From: Sunxiuqinia sp963677175
Lineage (GTDB): Bacteria > Bacteroidota > Bacteroidia > Bacteroidales > Prolixibacteraceae
Assembly (NCBI GenBank): GCA_963677175.2
Contig: CAXXES010000007.1
Span: 372,001-436,000, forward strand
Direction: 5' to 3'
DNA length: 64,000 bases
Positions 45,264-52,668 of the stretch are shown in pieces. The notes under the pieces are model-generated. The model saw nothing but the letters and a program-made list of their open reading frames with translations. It was not told where the DNA came from and ran no database searches. How positions within the stretch are numbered: position 1 is the stretch's first letter; each line of letters begins with the position of its first letter. The translations under genes were made by a program, and so were the position numbers.

Positions 45264-45481
45264 CCATTGACCAAATAATTTACATGTGCTGGCACTTTTG
45301 TAAAGGGCCGAACAAATAAAGGAGCTGTCCGCCAATGACTGGATGCCCCCTTTGAAATTTTTGCTAAATTGGCAGCAAGTTCTTTGAAAGGCAGCACGGA
45401 GTTTTTCATTGCGGTTTCTGTACTGGGTCAGCCTGTCCGCCCGGCAGTTGCAGGATGGCGATGTTTGGCTTACTGGATATT

Positions 45482-45528
45482 CGGATTGCAAATCCGGGCT
45501 TAACAGGGTCAGGATTACAAATCCTGAC
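45482..45528. repeat. REP palindrome pair, right side of the RAYT-less element
   Basis: CGGATTGCAAATCCG at 45482-45496, and GGATTACAAATCC flanked by GTCA/TGAC arms at 45508-45528. Orientation is opposite to the left pair, as around the RAYT gene. Confidence 0.75.
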
Positions 45529-45569
45529 CAGCCACCTTGATCGATGTTGGTATAAATCTGGAAGAGCAG

Positions 45570-48205
45570 GGTTACTCAAATTGATTGTGCCTATGAAAAT
45601 GATAATTTAACGCAAAAAACTGTTACTTTAGGTGGCAGAACTTCTACTGTCTTTATGGAATATGACAATTTTGGAAATTTGATTGAGCAGAAGGCCTCTA
45701 ACGGTACTCTATTGAATGCTTATGATCCTTCGGGCCGCTTTGTCACAAGTCAAACGTTTCCTGGTAATCAAACAGTTCATTTTGAATATGATTTACTGGG
45801 CAATCGGATTTCAGAGGAAGATCCGAATAACCTTGAGACTAAAATGCAATACGACCCTTCGGGTGCCCTTATCAGGACGGTTTTTCCTGATGGTAATTCG
45901 GTAGAACGGGAAATTAGCTGGTCGGCAGATACTGCTTATGTTTACGAAATCAAAACAATAAAAAGTGGCGGCTATGAGGAGACTGGTTTTTATGATCTGT
46001 TTGGAAAGCAACTAAAGAATGTTTCCCCAGGCTTAAACGGAGACGTGGTATCAGAAAGGGTTTATAATACATTGGGACAGCTGGCTGAAACCACCAAGCC
46101 TTACTATGGCAATGAGCCTTCTGAGGTGGCTTTGTATACCTATGATCAGTATGGGCGAATAACAAGCCTGAAAGGTGCCGGAAAGGACCTGACATATAGT
46201 TATAACGGAAACGCCCAGTCTGTTGCAGATCGTTATTTGGGTCTTACGGTTCAGCAGGAGTTTAATGCTGATGGACTTGTGGTGAAATCTACTGATTTAG
46301 CTAAGATTTCCTATCAATATACGCCAGCCGGGCAGTTGTCGGAAGTTAACGTTTTGGGGACAAGCTTGAAATTCGAATATGATGGTGCGGGGAACCAGAC
46401 AAAAATGATTGATCCGGATGCAGGGATCTGGGATACAGAATACAATGATCAGGATCAGGTTATAGCAGAAAACAGTCCGATTGGTAGTGCTTCCGCGACT
46501 TATGATGATCAGGGACGGATTAAAACCCGTAATAACGGAGAGTTTCAGGTGGGTTATAGTTATGACCGCCAATTTATCGGTTATTTGGACGAGCTTAATG
46601 GAAACAATATGTCTTTCGCGAATACCTATGACCAGTTTGGACGAAAAACCAGGTATAATAAAATAGTTGGCGGGGACAGTTATCAATATGAAATGGCTTA
46701 CGATGCTGTTGGACGAATTGCTACTTACGTTTTCCCCAATGGATATGCACTTAATTATAGCTATACAGCAGAAGGTATCTTGAATGGGATCAGCGACAGC
46801 AAGGGACCGATTGGGCAACTGAAGAAAGCTACCGCTTTGGGCAAGGTAAAGCGGTTGATGCTGGGAAACGGTTCGGAGACAGTTTATGAATACGATAATT
46901 TGGGTCGGCTGATCGCTAAAACAAGCGGGCAATGTGAACAATCCTATCGCTACGATAAGAATAAATTTCTGCAAATGACTGGGCGCACACACCGTTTCGA
47001 GGGAGGGCGGTATGTTAGTAATGACCAGTTTGAGTATGATAACTTTAACAGGCTTACTGCATCGTCCGGGGTAAACGATGAAGACTATCATTATTCGGAT
47101 GCCGGAAATATGACCTACAGGGGGCTTGTGGGAGCGTTTAGCTATAGTGGTAGTCGTCCGCATGCAATTTCCGGGCTCACACCATCAGCGGGGGCTTTTC
47201 TTAAAATTCCCGAAAATCAGCAGTCAATTACCTATACAGCTTTTGGTAAAGTCAGTTTGATAAGTGAAGGGGATTACGATATGGAATTTGTGTATGGCCC
47301 GGATGAAAGTTTGTGTATAGAAACCCTAAAATACAAAAACCAGATTGTTCGAAGGCGGTTTCGGATAGATAGTGATTACGAGGTGATTGAAGAAAAGGAT
47401 AAGCCAGTCCGGACAATTTGCTACATCCGTGGATTTGGAGGGATAATTGCTGCCCGGGTAAAAGAAGAAGGGCAAAATGCCCGGATATTTTATATCCATC
47501 AGGATCATTTGGGAAGCATTATTCAGTTGACAGATGCAACCGGAAATGTTGTGGAAAACAGAAGTTATGACGCCTGGGGAAGGCCACAGGATATTGTGAC
47601 GGGTAATTCTCTTGTTAACCCCGGCTGGATAATCTCCATAGGCTACACCGGGCATGAACACCTTCCGGAATTTAATCTTATAAATATGCAAGGACGTTTG
47701 TATGACCCGATTGTAGGAAGGTTTTTGAGCCCTGACCCACTTATTCAGGATCCCGGTTATTCTCAAAACTATAACCGCTACAGCTATTGCCTGAATAACC
47801 CGCTTGCTTACACAGACCCAACTGGGTATGCCTATTTTGCAGAAGGGGGAGATGAATGGTGGCTGAAATTCCTGCGAAATGACGATTATCTGTTGCCAGG
47901 TGAAAATGGTAATGGTACTGGATTAAATGGTGTTTATTACGACTGGTACAGCGGTACATACCGTTCTGTTGACTTTGGAAATCCTGAAGTTGGATGGGGA
48001 TACGCTTATTCGGCGGCCATTGAGCCTTACAGTACTAATGTTCCTGTTCATGGCTCCCGGTTTGGTTCCCGAAACGGGGTATTTGGGGTTTGGCACCAAC
48101 AAACAAGCGTAAGCGGACAACACCGTGTTGGCGCGGTTGGTTCTGCTGATTTTCAGGCTACCTTTTCCGCAGATGTTACTAGTGTCTTTGTTCCGGTGGG
48201 GGCCA
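45570..48205 (+). repeat. RHS core duplication, copy 2 (2,636 bases)
   Basis: Counterpart of 41363-43998. The left boundary coincides with the right end of a REP element, the right boundary with the tip change. The frame is open from 45556, but there is no signal peptide and no natural start, so copy 2 is a 5'-truncated cassette. Confidence 0.95.
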
Positions 48206-49020
48206 CAAACGGAGGGGGTGATGATTGGCATGCGCCAATGGCACTGTCTGAATCACAACAAGCTGGATTTAGCGAACATTTGATAGGACCAGCGTTAATT
48301 GCATTAGGTCAACCAATAAAAGCCTTAAAACCTGTTGGAGCCTTAGGTTCTAAAGCAGGCTCTTCAATAGCATCAAAATACTTAGCGAAAGCTTTACCTC
48401 AAAAAATGGGCGTAAGAGTCATGGGAACAACTGTTCTTGGTCGTGCTCTCGGACGACTTGTCCCATATGTTGGTTGGGCTTTAACAATTAATGATGCGAA
48501 CAATTTACTTAGAGATTTTTTCCCATCTTATGACCAATTTCATATTGATTTTGATAAGGCGCAGCAATTACCAGGTAGTGGACCGGCTTATATGGGAAGT
48601 GATGGAATCTATGTTTGCTTTGAAGAGGGAACAAAGGTTTATACTGAAAACGGACTTGTAAACATTGAGGAATTAAAAGAAGGCATTAATGTCCATAGCT
48701 ATAATTTTGAAAAAGAAGAGCTTGAACTAAATCCTATTGTCAAATTCTTTAAACGAGAAGTAACAGAAGTTTACAATATTACTGTAGGTAAAGAAGTAAT
48801 AACCGTTACTTCGGAACATCCATTTTATGTTACTGGTAAAGGTTGGGTAAAAGTCAAAGATTTAAAAGAGGCGGATTTACTTTTGACCTCAAAGGGAAAG
48901 ACAAAAAAGGTAACAACCATTACAAAGGAAAATCGGACTATCTTCGTTTATAATATTGAGGTAGCGGATAATCATAATTATTTTGTTAGCAAGAAGAAGG
49001 TGTTAGTTCACAATAAATAA
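45655..49020 (+). CDS. Orphan 5'-truncated RHS protein with alternative tip ending in a HINT domain
   Basis: 1121 residues if the internal ATG at 45655 is used; this is only the first in-frame ATG after the duplication boundary. Residues to ~850 are almost identical to the full RHS protein. Then a unique segment (~851-985) with hydrophobic stretches (RALGRLVPYVGWALTINDAN) leads to a HINT (intein/hedgehog-type) domain at 988-1121: Cys988 in CFEEGTKVYTENGLVNIEEL, TSEHPFYVTGKGWVKVKDL, and the terminal VHNK. Splicing-type residues Cys, Thr-His and His-Asn are present, but only one Lys follows, so no toxin C-extein exists. Without signal or promoter it is probably silent. Confidence 0.8.
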   Translation: MEYDNFGNLIEQKASNGTLLNAYDPSGRFVTSQTFPGNQTVHFEYDLLGNRISEEDPNNLETKMQYDPSGALIRTVFPDGNSVEREISWSADTAYVYEIKTIKSGGYEETGFYDLFGKQLKNVSPGLNGDVVSERVYNTLGQLAETTKPYYGNEPSEVALYTYDQYGRITSLKGAGKDLTYSYNGNAQSVADRYLGLTVQQEFNADGLVVKSTDLAKISYQYTPAGQLSEVNVLGTSLKFEYDGAGNQTKMIDPDAGIWDTEYNDQDQVIAENSPIGSASATYDDQGRIKTRNNGEFQVGYSYDRQFIGYLDELNGNNMSFANTYDQFGRKTRYNKIVGGDSYQYEMAYDAVGRIATYVFPNGYALNYSYTAEGILNGISDSKGPIGQLKKATALGKVKRLMLGNGSETVYEYDNLGRLIAKTSGQCEQSYRYDKNKFLQMTGRTHRFEGGRYVSNDQFEYDNFNRLTASSGVNDEDYHYSDAGNMTYRGLVGAFSYSGSRPHAISGLTPSAGAFLKIPENQQSITYTAFGKVSLISEGDYDMEFVYGPDESLCIETLKYKNQIVRRRFRIDSDYEVIEEKDKPVRTICYIRGFGGIIAARVKEEGQNARIFYIHQDHLGSIIQLTDATGNVVENRSYDAWGRPQDIVTGNSLVNPGWIISIGYTGHEHLPEFNLINMQGRLYDPIVGRFLSPDPLIQDPGYSQNYNRYSYCLNNPLAYTDPTGYAYFAEGGDEWWLKFLRNDDYLLPGENGNGTGLNGVYYDWYSGTYRSVDFGNPEVGWGYAYSAAIEPYSTNVPVHGSRFGSRNGVFGVWHQQTSVSGQHRVGAVGSADFQATFSADVTSVFVPVGATNGGGDDWHAPMALSESQQAGFSEHLIGPALIALGQPIKALKPVGALGSKAGSSIASKYLAKALPQKMGVRVMGTTVLGRALGRLVPYVGWALTINDANNLLRDFFPSYDQFHIDFDKAQQLPGSGPAYMGSDGIYVCFEEGTKVYTENGLVNIEELKEGINVHSYNFEKEELELNPIVKFFKREVTEVYNITVGKEVITVTSEHPFYVTGKGWVKVKDLKEADLLLTSKGKTKKVTTITKENRTIFVYNIEVADNHNYFVSKKKVLVHNK

Positions 49021-49030
49021 TGATTTACAA

Positions 49031-49348
49031 ATGGAGAATATATCAGAAGAAATAAAGAAGTTTGTGAATGAAATCAGAGGTGGGTATACTTTTGACTTTA
49101 CAAAAGATACTAAACTGCAAGAGGATTTGAATATTTGGGGTGACGATGCAGTTGAATTTATTGAGAATTTTGGAGGAAATTTTAATGTCGATATATCAGA
49201 ATTTGATTTTAATAAATATTTCAAACCTGAAGGTGATATGATTTTAGCATCGATTGTTAATCTTTTTAGGAAAACTAAACCACCAGAATTTACTCCTTTG
49301 ACATTAGGAGATTTAGAACAAGCTATTAGAAATGGAAAATTAGTATAA
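49031..49348 (+). CDS. DUF1493-like protein, candidate immunity partner of the orphan RHS tip
   Basis: 105 residues, acidic, no signal peptide. The core LQEDLNIWGDDAVEFIENFG and FNVDISEFDFNKYF match the DUF1493 family, small proteins often encoded beside polymorphic toxin genes. It starts 10 bases after the orphan RHS stop and is followed by a terminator, mirroring the toxin-immunity layout of the first RHS module. Immunity function is inferred from position; no biochemical role is known to me. Confidence 0.7.
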   Translation: MENISEEIKKFVNEIRGGYTFDFTKDTKLQEDLNIWGDDAVEFIENFGGNFNVDISEFDFNKYFKPEGDMILASIVNLFRKTKPPEFTPLTLGDLEQAIRNGKLV

Positions 49349-49351
49349 TAG

Positions 49352-49376
49352 AAAAGCCCGAGCAATCGGGCTTTTT
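49352..49376. terminator. Bidirectional terminator after the orphan RHS module
   Basis: AAAAGCCCGA GCAA TCGGGCTTTT; loop GCAA is the reverse complement of the TTGC loop in the terminator at 44871-44898, so the two hairpins are inverted copies. Confidence 0.85.
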
Positions 49377-49380
49377 GCTT

Positions 49381-49482
49381 TTAAAGTGCAGCAATATTTT
49401 TATTAAAGAAGTCTTTAAACTTAGCTTTGGTAAGCATTGTGTCAATAATATTAAATACTGTGTTTCTACCCCTGCTAACTTA
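49381..49482 (-). pseudogene. Relic C-terminal coding fragment on the minus strand
   Basis: About 32 codons on the minus strand read VSRGRNTVFNIIDTMLTKAK then FKDFFNKNIAAL, ending at a TAA directly after the terminator. An in-frame stop lies upstream and the left end of the RAYT element begins a few bases beyond. It parallels the relic at 44897-44980. Family not recognised. Confidence 0.35.
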
Positions 49483-49594
49483 ATTGAGCGTTCTTTGAAA
49501 AACTGAAGCCAAGCTTTCCTCCTGCAATTGCCGGGGAACGGGAAGGAGACTTTTACCCTGCTCATCGGGATCTGTCGAAAGCTGGCAGCGGCTG

Positions 49595-49640
49595 GTCAGG
49601 ATTTGCAATCCTGACCTAGTTAACACTGGATTTGCAATCC
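49595..49640. repeat. REP palindrome pair left of the RAYT gene
   Basis: GGATTTGCAATCC at 49599-49611 with GTCA/TGAC arms, and again at 49628-49640, just before the start of the REP-associated transposase. Confidence 0.8.
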
Positions 49641-49663
49641 AAATAATTCATATCTTCACGCCT

Positions 49664-50215
49664 ATGGGAATACGCAACAAGATATCGCCGGGATATACCT
49701 ATTACTTAACATTAACAATGGTGGAGTGGGTTGATATCTTTACCCGTCCAGTTTACAAACACCTGGTTGTTGATTCCCTGAATTATTGTATTGCCAATAA
49801 AGGTTTAAGGGTGTACTGCTGGTGCCTGATGTCGAACTACTTGCACCTGATTGCCGGGGCTGTCGATGAAGAAAGCTTATCGGACATCCTGCGCGATTTC
49901 AAGAAGGCTACAAGCAAAGCGCTCGTTGATGCCATAAAAACAGGAACTGAAAGCAGGCGCGACTGGCTGCTGAACTTATTTTGGTATGCAGGAAAGAACA
50001 ATAAGAAGATACGGCATTACAAGGTGTGGCCCCGAGGCTTCGGGGGGAATGATGCAAAGGAAATCCACCTGACTGCTTTCCTGGAAGAAAAGATGGCTTA
50101 CATCCACAATAACCCGGTAAAGGCAGAACTGGTGGCAAACCCAGAAGAATATTTGTACAGTTCGGCACGTGATTATGCAGGCGAAAAAGGATTGGTCAAC
50201 ATTGAACTGGTATGA
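49664..50215 (+). CDS. REP-associated tyrosine transposase (RAYT, IS200/IS605-like) with altered HUH motif
   Basis: 183 residues of the Y1 transposase fold: YYLTLTMVEWVDIFTRPVYK, CWCLMSNYLHLIAG, and MAYIHNNPVKAELV with the likely nucleophile Tyr146. The HUH motif, normally SNHLHLI in this family, reads SNYLHLI: Tyr59 replaces the first metal-binding His (codon TAC at 49838, one transition from CAC). It is therefore probably inactive. REP palindromes flank it in opposite orientation on both sides, as expected for RAYT-REP units. Its stop overlaps the ATG of the next recombinase frame (ATGA). Confidence 0.85.
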   Translation: MGIRNKISPGYTYYLTLTMVEWVDIFTRPVYKHLVVDSLNYCIANKGLRVYCWCLMSNYLHLIAGAVDEESLSDILRDFKKATSKALVDAIKTGTESRRDWLLNLFWYAGKNNKKIRHYKVWPRGFGGNDAKEIHLTAFLEEKMAYIHNNPVKAELVANPEEYLYSSARDYAGEKGLVNIELV

Positions 50216-51195
50216 CAAAGGCAGTTGCTTTAGTGGGATTGCAAATCCCAAACTATAAGGTCAGGATTGCAAATCCTGACCAGCCGCCTTGGGCAAAGTT
50301 GGTGCATATCCGGAGGAGCAGGGAGCAGGCCTGCGAGGCTGTTCCCGAGTTTAAAACCATCAGCGAAAAGTTCCTTCGCAAGTACACCATTGCCGGCAAA
50401 TCCGAGTCGTGCACGCGTAATTACCTGATGCAAGTATCCAAAATGGTGCTTCACTTCGAATGTTCGCCTTTGGAGCTGTCGATTGACCAGATGGAAGAAT
50501 ACCTTTTCCATATCCGGCAAAACGAAAAGCCCAGCATGAGTTCGTTCAAGCACCTGGTGTACGGGCTGCGCACGCTGTTTTCGATGTTCAAAAACGAGAA
50601 GCTCTACCTGGCTCTGCCCCCGGTTTCCGGCAGTAAAGCGTTGCCTGTGGTGTTTTCCCAGGCCGAGATCAAGCTTATCCTGAAAACGCCCAAACTGTTA
50701 AAGCACCGGGCCTTGTTTGCCGTTGCCTACGATTGCGGCCTTCGGATTTCCGAGGTTATCAACCTGAAAATAACCGATATTGATTTTGACCGAAAACGGG
50801 TACACGTGCGCCAAAGCAAGCACAAAAAAGACCGTTACATCCCCGTTTCGCCACTCACGCTCAAAGGGCTGAAAGAATACCTTTCAACCTCGAACCCGCA
50901 GGCTTGGCTTTTCAACGGGAAGGTCCGCGGAAGTCAAATCAGCCGCGAAGGTATCCGCCATGCTTTTCGTTCATGTATCCAAAAGACAGGTATCCAAAAG
51001 GAAGTTTGTATCCATACCCTGCGGCACAGCTATGCCACGCACCTGCTGGAGATGGGGTTGGACATTGTAAGCGTAAAAAACCAGCTGGGGCATGCCGATA
51101 TCGCCACCACCATGATGTATTTGCATATCGCCCGCTCGAACCCCAGGGCCGGGTTTGCGCCAATGGAAAAGCTCTACGGTTATGCTTCCCGGTAA
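50212..51195 (+). CDS. Tyrosine recombinase/integrase of IS91-family element 1
   Basis: 327 residues as read from the ATG at 50212. Residues ~55-135 are an N-terminal SAM-like core-binding domain, and the catalytic domain has Arg in CGLRISEVINL, HTLRHSYATHLLEMG (HxxR), GHADIATTMMYLH with the last His and the Tyr nucleophile. The first ~36 residues are translated REP palindromes and the RAYT element end, so this start is chimeric; the natural start is not evident. Partner of the downstream transposase, which it overlaps. Confidence 0.85.
   Translation: MTKAVALVGLQIPNYKVRIANPDQPPWAKLVHIRRSREQACEAVPEFKTISEKFLRKYTIAGKSESCTRNYLMQVSKMVLHFECSPLELSIDQMEEYLFHIRQNEKPSMSSFKHLVYGLRTLFSMFKNEKLYLALPPVSGSKALPVVFSQAEIKLILKTPKLLKHRALFAVAYDCGLRISEVINLKITDIDFDRKRVHVRQSKHKKDRYIPVSPLTLKGLKEYLSTSNPQAWLFNGKVRGSQISREGIRHAFRSCIQKTGIQKEVCIHTLRHSYATHLLEMGLDIVSVKNQLGHADIATTMMYLHIARSNPRAGFAPMEKLYGYASR
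50234..50280. repeat. REP palindrome pair right of the RAYT gene
   Basis: TGGGATTGCAAATCCCA at 50234-50250 and GGATTGCAAATCC with GTCA/TGAC arms at 50260-50280, inverted relative to the left pair. They are read through by the recombinase frame. Confidence 0.8.
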
Positions 51196-52198
51196 TACCC
51201 TGGGGGCAGTTGTTCGCAAGTTTTTACCCACCTTGTTAAAAGAAAGAGGCATTTCAAAATACCAGCTAAAGGTGCTGCAGGCTTTGTCTGTTTGCCGTAC
51301 CCCCGAACTGGGAGGTTCGGCCATGGTGTGTGGCGATTGCGGCTCGGTGCATTACGTGCTGCATAGCTGCCGCAACCGCCATTGCCCGCGTTGCCAGGGC
51401 ATCGACAAGGAGTTGTGGGTGGAAGCACGCAAACAGGAACTGCTGCCGGTAAAATACTTTCATGTGGTGTTCACCGTTCCGCATAACCTGCTGGAACTGT
51501 TCCGGTTCAACCGCAAGCTGATGCACAACCTGCTGATCGAAAAATCGTGGGAGACCTTGTGCCTGTTTGCCCGCGACCCCAAGCTGCTCGGCGCACAGCC
51601 CGGGGCTATTGCGATTCTACACACCTGGGACCAGCAGCTCAGGTTCCATCCGCATGTGCATTTGATTGTTCCGGCAGGTGGCATAGATAAAAACGGCAGG
51701 TGGAAAAGCAGCAAACAGGATGGCAACTTTTTGTTTGATGTCAAGCAAATGTCGGCCGTGTTCAGTGCCCGGTTTGCAAAGAAACTGCGCAGGCTGAAAC
51801 GGCAGGGAAAAATAGAAAAGCAGGTGCCGCGCGATCTGATCAAAAAGCCCTGGGTGGTGTATGCCAAACAGGCTTTTGGCTCACCGGAAAGTGTGGTGGA
51901 ATACCTGGGAAGGTATACCCACCGGGTGGCCATCTCCAATGCGCGGATATTGAATGTAACCGGGGGCCAGGTTACCTTTAGTTGGTGCGACCGCAAAAAC
52001 GGCTACCAAAAGAAAACCGAAACCATCCCCGGGGTAGCGTTCCTGAAACGCTTTCTGGATCACATCGTCCCGCCTTACTTTAGGCGGATCCGTCATTTGG
52101 GGTTTTTGAGTTCACGAAACAAAAAGCAAAGCCTTTCGGCTATCCGGGAAAACCTTAGGGTAGGGCTGCTGCGGACAACACCACTTTCGCGGGCGTAG
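51182..52198 (+). CDS. IS91-family HUH transposase, element 1, interrupted before its last zinc ribbon
   Basis: 338 residues from the ATG at 51182, overlapping the end of the recombinase. An N-terminal zinc-binding domain (CGDCGSVHYVLHSCRNRHCP) precedes HUH (FHPHVHLIVPAGG) and the Tyr pair in EYLGRYTHRVAISN. An in-frame TAG at 52196 stops it, yet the same frame continues to 52324 as ILALRFGPRSLLKCRDCGGE and onward, the C-terminal zinc ribbon expected in this family and present in element 2. The TAG is therefore most likely a nonsense mutation. Confidence 0.85.
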   Translation: MLPGNTLGAVVRKFLPTLLKERGISKYQLKVLQALSVCRTPELGGSAMVCGDCGSVHYVLHSCRNRHCPRCQGIDKELWVEARKQELLPVKYFHVVFTVPHNLLELFRFNRKLMHNLLIEKSWETLCLFARDPKLLGAQPGAIAILHTWDQQLRFHPHVHLIVPAGGIDKNGRWKSSKQDGNFLFDVKQMSAVFSARFAKKLRRLKRQGKIEKQVPRDLIKKPWVVYAKQAFGSPESVVEYLGRYTHRVAISNARILNVTGGQVTFSWCDRKNGYQKKTETIPGVAFLKRFLDHIVPPYFRRIRHLGFLSSRNKKQSLSAIRENLRVGLLRTTPLSRA

Positions 52199-52324
52199 AT
52201 ATTGGCCTTGCGTTTTGGCCCGCGGTCCCTGCTAAAATGCCGCGACTGCGGGGGAGAACTGCAATTGCTGGAAACCTACCCCAAAGAGCGCGCGCCGCCC
52301 GTCAATGTATTGTCAGGAATGTGA
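52199..52324 (+). pseudogene. C-terminal zinc-ribbon tail of the IS91 transposase after an in-frame TAG
   Basis: In frame with the upstream transposase: KCRDCGGELQLLETYPKERA then a TGA at 52322. It is homologous in position to YRCPFCKQGTM at the end of the second element's transposase. 52325-52599 downstream shows no supportable gene. Confidence 0.65.
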
Positions 52325-52599
52325 TAATGCCTGTCATTGTACGATTTAAATTGATGCGCCAAAGGCGTAAACGGGAAAGCTGTGTCCATAATCAAAGAAC
52401 CGGTGTTAAAACAGGCAGGCCTTGTTCAGAAACATCGCTAAACCTGCTGGTTTACTCCGGCGCATACCGGTTTCTTCTGCATAAAACCAAACTTCGCATC
52501 ACGGAAACCCGAAAAATACGCATCGGGGGAATCCCAAAAAACGGATTGAAAACACTATACCCAAACAACTAATCGGCAAGTGGTTGCAAGCAGGACATG

Positions 52600-52668
52600 T
52601 TTAGTTCAACACAGCCTCCAATGCAAAGCGTATGCAAGCAACGCTTGATTAGAGGCTAATTGTTATGC
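52600..52668. repeat. attC-like hairpin 1 (left of the hypothetical gene)
   Basis: R''-like GTTCAAC (52604-52610) is followed by AGCCTC and AAGCG; these pair with CGCTT and GAGGCT, ending in GTTATGC (52662-52668). The 14-base outer end TTTAGTTCAACACA is the exact inverse of 53684-53697. The stop codon of the next gene lies inside the right box. A ~120-base homologous segment, including upstream GATTGAAAACACTATA, recurs at 53915-54043. Confidence 0.65.

Larger units (their letters stand above)
45050..45569 (+). mobile_element. RAYT-less REP element (non-autonomous relative of 49485-50322)
   Basis: Its left part (GTTCTTTGAAAAACTGAAGC, GGGAAGGGGCTTTTA, CTGCTCTTCGGGAT) and its right end (CCTGACCAGCC ... 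GTTGGT ... GAGCAGG) match the flanks of the RAYT gene at 49664, but the coding part is replaced by unrelated sequence. It includes two REP palindromes on each side and an internal ~60-base direct repeat (45061-45120 with 45330-45390, containing TTTGAAATTTTTGCTAAATT). The RHS duplication starts exactly at its right end, base 45570. Confidence 0.6.
50212..52324 (+). mobile_element. IS91-family element 1 (tyrosine recombinase + HUH transposase), ends not defined
   Basis: The element consists of overlapping recombinase and transposase genes, as in the second copy at 60613-62639. Its left end abuts or interrupts the right end of the RAYT/REP element around 50322. The right end is somewhere past 52324; 52325-52599 has no gene that I can support. 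IS91 elements move by rolling circle and leave no target duplication, so the ends cannot be fixed by eye. Confidence 0.6.

Noticed and set aside
52237..52572. 111-codon plus-strand ORF after IS91 element 1
   Set aside because: It is out of frame with the zinc-ribbon tail of the transposase, which explains the first part better; the remainder has no protein-like motifs.
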